From: Diacronema lutheri
Lineage: Eukaryota; Haptophyta; Pavlovophyceae; Pavlovales; Pavlovaceae
Reading direction: 5' to 3'
Length of the DNA stretch: 64,000 bases
Assembly: GCA_019448385.1 (NCBI GenBank)
Contig: JAGTXO010000058.1
Location: 1 to 64,000 of the forward strand
Both the position numbers and the translations under genes were made by a program. The notes under the pieces are model-generated. The model was not told the DNA's origin. It was given only the letters and a program-made list of their open reading frames with translations, and searched no databases. Positions 34,001 to 42,400 of this stretch are shown piece by piece; the first letter of the stretch is position 1, and each line of letters opens with the position of its first letter.

Positions 34001-35218
34001 GGCGTCGTCGCCGTCGTCGCATCCGCCGCCCGGCCGCTCGGCGTGCACACCGCCACGGGCGGCATGGGCGCATGCGCACCGGCCCACCCGTTCCGAGCAG
34101 CCGCGGGCGCGCCCGCCGCCGCGCACGCCGCCGCGTCATCCGTGGCCCCCACACGCGCGCGCGCGCCCGCGCGCGCGCCCGCGCGCGCGCCGCGCTCGGC
34201 GGCGACGGCGTCCGGCGCGCTCTCGCGCCGCGCCTGCGCGACGGCCGCGGCGGTCACGTGTCGGAAGACGCCGCGCGTCGCGGCCGAGCGCGCCGCGCGC
34301 GCGCCAGGCGAGAGCGCGCCGAGCGTGAGGCGCGAGCCGCCGCGCCGCGCGCCGGGCATGTCGTGCTTCGCGGCCGTGGCAGAGTCGACGTGGCGCGGCG
34401 CGAGGCCGAAGCGCGCGCGCGCCGCGTCGATCATGGCGGCATCGATCGGCGCCGTGCGGAGCGCGTCGACGACCTCCGCGCGCTCGGCGAGGAGGAAGAG
34501 CTCGTCGTGCGCCCACTGCGGCACGAGCGCCGGGTTGAGCCGCGTGCGCTCCGCGTCGGACGAGCCGGCGGGGTGCGAGCCGAGGGCTATGACGAGGCCG
34601 GCGCTCAGCTCGTACAGCACGAGCGCAACGACGCCAAAGGTCTCGCCCGAGAGCGCAGCGGGCAGCGGCGCCGCGTACAGCTCAAAGGTCCACGTGCGCA
34701 CGTACTCGCGCCCCCACGCCTCCCTGGCCGCACCGCCGCTCGCCGCCGCGCCGTCGACCGACTCGTCGTCGAGGAGGAAGAGCGCCGTCATGACCGTCGT
34801 GAGCCCCATGCAGCCGGCCGCGCACTTTCCGAGAAGTGTCATCTTGAGCGTATTCTGCGCGAGTATATTTTGGACGCCCAAATCGGAGAGCGTTCGCCGG
34901 TGCTCGTCGCGGTTCAGCTGCACGTACAGCCGCGCGACGATGGCGCGGTTGTACTTGGAGAGCGCGAGGACGACGAGCGCGGCGCGCAGGTCGGCGCGCC
35001 GCTGCGCGTGCGAGCCGCGCTCGGCGGCGGCGATCACGAAGACGGCGATCGCCGTCGGCAGCGCGAGCTTCTCGATGAGCCCGACGTCCTGCGAGAGCAG
35101 GTCGCCGCGCAGCAGGCAGACGCGCCCGTCGTATCTGCGCCGGTACGCGGCCAGGTCGTACGACTCGAGCTCGAGCGGCGTGAGCACGATGCAGCGCGGC
35201 GGCGCGCTCCGCCGCGCC

Positions 35219-35263
<45 letters not shown>

Positions 35264-36560
35264 GCTGTGCCTGCAAACCGCCCGAAAAGGTCGCGCAGTA
35301 ACTGATCGAGCTGGTGCGGCGAGATATGGCCGACCATGACGAAATGGGGCTCGGCGGCGCCGGGCAGCGCGCCCGACCGCCGCTTTGCCGACGCGAGCAG
35401 CGTTGCGAGCTCGGAGAGCGCTGCGGGCACCTGCGCGGCGGTCGGGGGCGGCGCGGGTACACGCGCGCGAGCGCGCGCGCGCGCGCGCGTCGGTCCGCCG
35501 CGGCGGCGCGGCGCGGGAAATGGGGCGAGGGAATGCTGGACGCGAAGGTGGCGGCAGGCTACACGCGCGCGCCAGGCACCCGCCCGCGGCGGCGCGGCGC
35601 AGCGCGCACCGTCGTCATCACGAAGACGATGACAAGCATGGCTACCGCCCTCGAGAGCGGGTGTGATGGCGACCAATCGCCATAGCCGACGGTACTCATC
35701 GTGATGAACATGTAGTAGATGAAGTCAAAGTAGTTGACGAAACCGCGCGCGTGGTCCGGCGCCTCGACCTCGAAGAAGAAGCCGGCGAAGAGGAGCACGA
35801 CGCCGGCGAGCCGGACGGACGTGCGGACGACGAGGAGGCCCACCTCGTCGAGCCCGCGCAGCGCGGAGGACGTGGCGCGCAGGTCGAGAAGCGCGACCAT
35901 GCGGAGGTAGCCGAAGCGGGTGGACGAGCGCACGTAGCTCGCGTCGTCGATCAGCGCATACGTGAGCAGCCGCGCGACCGGCGAGAGCAGCGCGTCCGTG
36001 TAGGCCTCGCCCGAGAAGACGTACTCCGACTTGCGCTCGGCCGCCGCGTACCCGAGCGCGAGGTCGGAGCACACGACGGCGCCAAGGCCGAGCTGCAGCC
36101 AGACGAGCCAGGTGGGCATCGCGCTCACGTCCCACGCCTCATCCGCGCTCTCGCGCCGCATGTACGCCACCTCGACGACGTAGAAGACGCACCAGCACAT
36201 CCGCAGGTTCAGCCGCACGACCGCGCGCGCGTCGCCGGGCAGCAGGTGCAGGACGGTGCTGGCGAGCGCGCGTGGGTCCTGCCAGATCGCCGAGCCGTAC
36301 GTCGCGCGCTGCACGCGCACGATCGCGAGCGCGACCAGGCCGCACAGCAGCACGTGCGCGACGACGCACGCCGACGAAAACGCCGCGACCGCCTCGATGC
36401 GCATCGCGCCGTCGAGTGCGGCGGCCTCGAGGCGCGCGCCGCTGACGCGGCCGGCGGCAATGTAGACGTGCAGCACGAAGAGCAGTGCGAAGATGGCGAG
36501 CGCCACCGCCGTCGTGCGCGCGCCGCCGCGCCCCAGCATGGCGCCAGCAAAACCGCCCAC
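31081..36560 (-). CDS. BK/Slo-type potassium channel with tandem RCK domains, 3 exons
   Basis: Plasma- or organelle-membrane K+ channel of 1,688 residues. Exons (minus): 36560-35610, 35430-32627, 32392-31081. Introns are 179 bp (phase 0, GTGCGCG..GCGCAG) and 234 bp (phase 2). Residues 16-317 hold an S0-like helix, S1-S4 with spaced Arg (211-235), S5, pore helix and filter TVGYGD (290-295), then S6. RCK1 starts PHFVMVGHISPHQLDQLL, followed by the BK hallmark LKMTLLGKCAAGCMGLTTVM. RCK2 starts LVLVCGWPGNLATFVDTA and continues to SAYAAEMTCSMITANFFMPH. No obvious Asp-rich calcium bowl is seen. The last exon is a low-complexity cytosolic tail with (GGP)n. The 5' start MGGFAGAMLG is the first Met before S0. 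Intron 2's donor could shift by two bases; phase 2 keeps the frame. Confidence 0.9.
31771..31908 (-). repeat. 9-bp minisatellite encoding Gly-Gly-Pro repeats
   Basis: About 15 copies of a CCGCCGGGG nonamer in the last exon of the K+ channel gene, read on the minus strand as GGPGGP. One copy differs (GGS). It is collagen-like only by composition and lies in the disordered C-terminal tail. Confidence 0.85.
32393..32626 (-). repeat. K+ channel intron 2 with C tract and direct repeat
   Basis: Two G-runs on the plus strand (C-runs on the sense strand), one near 32438-32466 and one near 32557-32576. They separate two direct copies of a roughly 45-bp unit (GATGTGATGGGGTGAATGAC and onward, at about 32485 and 32576). 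The second copy ends next to the splice donor. The duplication suggests the intron grew by tandem duplication of donor-proximal sequence. Confidence 0.65.
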
Positions 36561-37367
36561 CCAGCCGGAACGGTTATCCGTGTACGAGCCGGAGAGATAC
36601 TACGGTCATTCGCAAGGGGTTAAAAAAAAGAAGGGTCAAAGACTCAAAAGTTGCAGATCTAGCCGCACGTTCTTGACATCATATTTATTTGTTTTCAAAA
36701 AGTTGCACCGTTTGGCCTAGCCTGTTCGGGACCCCGAGCTTAGAGAGGTCGGTCATCTCGACGCTCAACTTGTTGAGGCGGCTGCCGTCCACGTAGACAG
36801 CGCACTGCCCGTGCGCGGGCCTCGCCCGAATGCAACTCACTTCTTGCGCAGATCTGTGTGTGTGACCAGAACGAGGAGCGCGAGGCTGCACTTCGTGTTG
36901 AGCACCTGCTCCGCGCTGCGAGCCATGCGCCACTCATCGCCGGCACGCGCGGCGAACACGGATCGGCGCATAAGCTGAGCACTGCGGGCGCTTGCAGCTT
37001 CAGTAGAGTCAATGCGACGTCCTGATTTGGGACCTGCTCACCGCCGTGGAGACGGTGCACGTGCGCAGCTACCATGTCTAGGCAGCGCCGGGCGAGGTGA
37101 GCGTGCTTTTCGACGACTGCCGAGCCGCTGTCGCGCGCGATGGTGCTCAAGCTGCGCTCTGGTAGGCTTTGAGCGGTGAGCAACATGCACTGGCTGTATG
37201 ACGCCGTGCGTTTCGCCCTGATCCATTCGCTGGGCCATGAGGGCTAGAGGGAGGGCATCAAGCTGCGCGCACGCGCTGGCGCGCTCGAGGGCTGGGCTAG
37301 CCACGGTACGGTGCCCAAGTCCATAAAGGAGACGCAGGGCGCGATCCGGGCCTACTCTTCGCACTGG
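36561..37367 (-). pseudogene. Decayed minus-strand gene fragments between two host genes
   Basis: About 800 bp with natural-looking protein text on the minus strand in alternating frames: QLDALPLALMAQRMDQGETH, then HAHLARRCLDMVAAHVHRLH and QDVALTLLKLQAPAVLSLC, then EQVLNTKCSLALLVLVTHTD, then AVYVDGSRLNKLSVEMTDLS ending QLFENK and a stop at 36685. Base composition is less GC-rich than the neighbours. I found no splice sites that join the pieces in frame, so a decayed gene with three or so frame breaks is the simplest reading. The family is not recognised. The part from 36561 to about 36680 is AT-richer and should contain the K+ channel promoter. Confidence 0.4.
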
Positions 37368-38622
37368 TTACGCCCCACCCGCCCGCCCGCCCCCGCCGTG
37401 CAGCAGCAGCTCGTGCGCCTCCTGCACGCGCAAAAACTCGCGCTCCGCCGCCGCGCGCGCGCGCTCGCCGTGCGACCGCAGCTTGTCCGGGTGGTACCGG
37501 AGCGCCATCCGGCGGTACGCCTTGCGCACCGCCGCCGCGTCCGCGCGCGCGCCGACGCCGAGCACGCGCCGCGCCTCCGCCACGCGCATCGGCTGCGCGC
37601 GCGGCGAGAAGTCGGCGAACGACGCGCACACGCGCGGCGCCTCGCGGCCGGCGCGCGCCGCGCTCGGCTCGGCGGCGGTGAACGCGACGCAGATTTGCGA
37701 AAAGCCGCCGAGCGCGGCGCTGAGCGCGTCGCGCGCATGCACCGTCCACGCCGCGTTCCCGCCACCGCCACCGCCACCACCACCGCCGACACCGCCACGC
37801 CGAACGCGCTGGAGCGCGGCGCGCGCCCACGCGCACGCCGCGCGGATTGTCGACCAGCGCGCGAGTCGCAACGCGAGCTGCCCGAGGGAGAGGCGAATTG
37901 TCGGGCCGCCCGTTGGGCGGTAGACTTCGATCGCGATGAAACGGTCCGAGCCGTAGAGCAGCAGCGCCCAATAGGCCGACGAGATCGTGACATGCCGTAA
38001 CAGGCGTAACGCGAGCGTGACGCGTGCGTGACGCGTGCGCGCCGAGTGGCCCGCCGATCTGCGCAGCGCGAAGAGCGGGATAGGGCGGCCGACCGCGACG
38101 GCGAAAACGACGAGCATCGGCACGTACGCGTACGTCGCGACGAGCAGCGCGATCGCCGAGAGGGCGCCGCGCGGGCGCGCGATCTCGGCGGCGGCGAGGG
38201 CGACGACGGCGACGGCGGCGAGCGCGACGGTCGTGGGCGGCGTGCGGAAGCCCTGCGCGGCGGACGAGAGCGCGAGGACGAGCGCCGACGCGCCGAGCCG
38301 GCACACGTGCTCGGGCAGGCGGAGCACCATGGCGAGCGGATGCGCGAGGTAGTAACCGCCGACGAAACCGTCGGCGATTCGGCCAATCAGACGGCGCGCC
38401 GTGTCGCGCGCGGGGAGCGCGGGTTGGCGGCGGCCGTTGGAGACGGCGACGCGGCGTGGCATGGCGAGAAAGTCGAGCAGGTAGCCCGTGCAGAGCGCGC
38501 CGCCGAGTGTCAATCTGGGCGTGGCGCGGGTGCGCGCGGGGGTGGGGGGGGGGGGGGGGGGGGGGAGGCGGGGAGGGTCAGGTCAGCCTTGGGGGGTGGG
38601 GAAAGGGGGGGGGGTGGGGAAA

Positions 38623-38659
<37 letters not shown>

Positions 38660-39426
38660 AAGGGGGGTAAGGGCGTGCACGTGCTCAGCACAGCAAGGCA
38701 GCGCACGGATGGGCGGCAGGGCGGTGAGGAGAGGCGGCAGGGCAGCGCACGGATGGGCGGCACGGCGGTGAGGCGGGGCGGCACGGCGGTGAGGCGGTGC
38801 GGCACGGCGGTGAAGCGGGGCGGCACGGCGGTGAGGCGGGGCACGAACGCCGCGTGCGCGCACGTGCGGAGCAACGCGAGCGCGTCCTGCCCGAGGTACA
38901 CATGATGGAGGCCAAAGTTGCCGAGCGCGCTGACGAGCCAGAGCGCGTACGCGACGAGGAGACTATGCGGCCGGTCGGGCCGCCGCGGCTCCGCTGCGCC
39001 GCGCCCGCGCTGCTCGAAGCGCGCGCTGCTCGCGCGCGCGGGCGGAGGCGGAGGCGGAGGCGGAGGCGGCGGTGGCCATGGCGGCCACGACGGCGGCGCG
39101 TCGTGGGGCCAACGCGATGCGGCATGGCCAACACCATCAAACTGGCCGAGGCTCGAAGGCACCGCCGCTCGCTCTGCCGGCTGCTCCTCCACGCCGCCGC
39201 GCGTGGGTGCGAGCGCGACAGGCGCCGTGGCGCGGCGCGCGCCCTCCAACGCGGCGGCAGGCACGGGCAGCACCGGTTGCGACTGGATGGCGTCGCGCAG
39301 CGTAGGGGGCGTGGGCAAACCGCGCGACACAGGCGAGCGGCTGTGGCCGTCGCCTGCGCCCCTCGCGCCCGCCGCGAGCACCGCGACGAAGCCGAGCGCG
39401 CGGTGCGCGCGGCGCCGCGCGGCCAT
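37368..39426 (-). CDS. TM2-domain plus J-domain membrane co-chaperone (DNAJC22-like), 2 exons
   Basis: 569 residues. Exons (minus): 39426-38864 and 38514-37368; intron 38515-38863, phase 2, GTGCGCG..CCCAG. Residues 1-28 look like a signal peptide. A Pro-rich stretch follows. Residues about 154-210 form a TM2 domain split by the intron: SLLVAYALWLVSALGNFGLH, HVYLGQDALALLRT, then LTLGGALCTGYLLDFL, the TM2 consensus after splicing. Several more hydrophobic helices follow. A J domain at about 498-557 has HPD at 529-531 (LRYHPDK) and would stimulate Hsp70 ATPase. The order TM2 then C-terminal J domain is that of animal DNAJC22, an endomembrane/vesicle protein. The start Met is 66 bp from the start of the divergent neighbour. 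Confidence 0.9.
38515..38863 (-). repeat. Intron with C tracts and 21-bp tandem units
   Basis: On the sense (minus) strand the intron starts with tandem CCGCCTCACCGCCGTGCCGC-type units of about 21 bp (38700-38850). It then has long C-runs (38623-38657 and 38541-38565 as G-runs on the plus strand) before the CCCAG acceptor. The repeats give spurious open frames in several directions. Confidence 0.75.
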
Positions 39427-39492
39427 TCTTGTCCTATTTTTCACGTCTTTGTTTTCAAGGGGGGCGACGAATGGCGCGATGAGGCGCGCAGC
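39427..39492. promoter_or_regulatory. 66-bp divergent promoter with a minimal upstream ORF
   Basis: Only 66 bp separate the start codons of the minus-strand TM2/J gene and the plus-strand PP2C-like gene. It holds the sole AT-rich patch of the neighbourhood (CCTATTTTTCACGTCTTTG). On the plus side a three-codon upstream ORF, ATGGCGCGATGA (39471-39482, Met-Ala-Arg-stop), lies 10 bp before the main ATG. The two genes must share a bidirectional core promoter, or one promoter overlaps the other gene's 5' end. Confidence 0.6.
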
Positions 39493-42400
39493 ATGTCGGG
39501 CGCGCCGGCCGTGCGCGAGGCGGAGCTGGCGGCGGCGCTCTTGCACACGGAACGCCAGCTGCGCGCGACGCAGGCCGAGCTTGCGCGCACGCAGGCCATC
39601 CTCCTGCGCGTGACCCGCCTCATGCTCGCGTCCCCGCGCCGCGCCGGCGCGCGCGGCGAGGATGTCGGCGGCGGTGACGTCGACGGTGCGCCCGGCGCGC
39701 AGCGTATGGCCGCGCAGCGCGCAGCGCTGCGCTCGGCCGAGGCCGCCATCGCCTTGCGCTTGCGCCGAGGCGCGTGGCCGGAGGGTGCGAACGCGAGCCG
39801 AATGCGTCGCGACGTTTTGGCGGGGGCACGGCCGCCGGGCTCGTCGCCGCGCGCCGCCGCGGCGCGCGCTGCCGACGCGCTGCGTGCACGCGCCACGCTG
39901 GCACCGTCGGACGGCTCGGCCGCCGGCGCCAGTACCCCGCGCGCCGCGGCACGCGCCGCGGCGTGCGCCGCGGCCGACTTGACCGAAACGGCGGACGGCC
40001 CATCCATGGCAGCGTCGGCGGCGCGCGCTCTCGCGTTCGACGCGCAGGTCACGCGGCTCGAGACGGAGCTCGAGGCGGCGTACGCGCACGCCGCGAGCGT
40101 GGCGGCTCGTCTGATCGGCAGCAGCCGCGCGGACGTCGATGGCGGCGGCGCCGGCGCGCCGCGCGCGCGAGGCGCGGCTGGCGCGCTCGCCGACGCCGCC
40201 GCCATCGACGGGTTTGCGCCCCTTGAAACGGCTCTCGACGCCGCGCAGCAGCGCGCCGCGCGGAGCGCAACCGCCGCGGCGCGGGCCGACGGGCCGGAGA
40301 CCGCCGGCATGGGCGCACCGGATGCACTCGGCTCGGCGCGCGCCGACACGCGCGCCGCGTGCCGCGCGGCGAGCGCGGCGGCCGCCGCCTCCGAGGTGGC
40401 GCGGGCGGGCGCGCAGGCCGTGATCGCCGCGTCGGACGCGGCGGCCGACGCGGCGGCTGACGCGGTGGGCGGCGGGCGGCTTGGCGCGCGTGCGCGCGCG
40501 GAGGCGCGCATCGACGGTGCGTTGGACGCACTCGAACGGGCAGAGCGCCGGCGGCGCGGGGACGGCGCGGCCGGCGCGGCCGGCGCTGCGGCGCGCGCGC
40601 TCGGCGCGGCGTGGGCCACCACCGCGCCCGACGGCTGCGGCGCACGGTTGGAAAGTCCGGCTGCTGCGCTTGGGTCCGGGTCGGCACGCGCGGCGGCGAG
40701 GTTGTGGGAAGGCGGCCCGTCGCCAGCCGGCGGCGCGAGCATCGCACGCATGCTCAACTTTGGCGCGGGGGCAGGTGGAGTATGGGCGTGTGCTTCGCCG
40801 TCTGGGACAGCTGGGTTGCCACAGGCCGGCGGGGCGAGCGTGGCGCGCATGCTGGCATTCGACGCGCAGGCCACGTCGACAGCGGGCGCGCAGACCGCGT
40901 TGAACGCGCAGGCCACGTCGACAGCGGGCGCGCAGACCGCATTGAACGTGCAGGCCACGTCGACAGCGGGCGCGTCGCAGTCCGGCGGCCCGCCATTGTT
41001 CACCGCGACGGCGCGCGCGCAGTCCGTGCCGCACTCGCCGCCCGCAGCGCCCGCGGGCGGTTACGGTGACGCTGACGGTGACGGATTCGGTAACGGTGAC
41101 GGCACGATGGCGGGCGGCGCGTCGCTCAGCGCGCGCGCGCGCGCGGCGGCTGACGCGGAGGTGGCGCGCGCGCGCGCCGCGGAGCGCACGTTGGCGGAGG
41201 CGGCGCGGGCGGTGGCGGGCTGCGCGTGCGACGGCGAGGCGTGGACGACGGCGTCGACGGCGTCGACGGCGTCACGCGCGGACGCGGGCGGCGACGGCGC
41301 GCCGTCGCGGGCGCCGAGCGGCGTGTGCCGTGAGGCGGAGGCGTGGAGCCCGCAGCTCGCCGCGCCGGCATTCGCCTACTTCCGCGCGCGCGCGCTCGAC
41401 GGCGAGAACGCGCCGCTGGGCGACGGCAGCGGCACGAGCGCCGCGTGCGCCACCGCCGCGCGCGACGGCGGCGACGAAGACGAGCGCGGTCGTAACGGCA
41501 GCGGACGCAGCGGCGACGAGGCGAGCAGTTGCGGCGCGCGTGCGCGCGAGCTCGGCGGCGATGGCGTCGTGGCATCCGCGCGGTCGGCCCTGGCCGCCGC
41601 GGCTGCGGGCCTGGCCGGCCGGCCGACCGGTCGTGGCGGAGGCGGGGGCGGAGGGGCGTGGCCGGCCGGCGACGACGACGGCGCGGCAACGGCGGCCGGC
41701 AGATCGAGCGGGCGCGCGTGGAGCAGCGGCGACGAGCCGAGTACGTCCGCTTCGTGCGCGACAGGCAGGCCCGGCGCTGGCGGCGGGGCGATCAAAAAGG
41801 GGCGCGGTGCGAGCGCGAGTGCGAGCGCGAGTGCAAGTGGTGCGAGTGGTGCGAGTGGTGCGAGTGGTGCGAGTGGTGCGAGTGGTGCGAGTGCGAGTGG
41901 TGCGAGTGGTGCGAGTGGTGCGAGTGGTGCGAGTGGTGCGAGTGGTGCGAGTGGTGCGAGTGCGAGTGGTGCGAGTGGTGCGAGTGGTGCGAGTGGTGCG
42001 CGTGGTGCGAGTGGTGCGAGTGGTGCGAGTGGTGCGAGTGGTGCGAGTGGTGCGAGTGCGAGTGGTGCGAGTGGTGCGAGTGGTGCGAGTGGTGCGCGTG
42101 GTGCGAGTGGTGCGAGTGCGAGCGCGAGCGCGAGTGCGCCGCGCGGGCCGCGCGTTGCGTTCGGTGTGGCGGGCGCGGCGCAGCCGTCGATGGCGGGCGC
42201 CTTCGCCGCTGTGTACCGCAAGCAAGTCGGCTTGGTCGCGCAGCCGCGCTCGGCGCACGAGGAAGGGGGCGGCGCGGCGAGCAGCGCCGGCGACGCCGCC
42301 GGCGCCGGCGTCGCCGCCGACGCCGTCGCGCGTGAGGGCGACGGCACGCCCCTCGAACGATGGCTGGTCGTTTTCGACCCGCGCCTCGCCGAGGGGCGGC

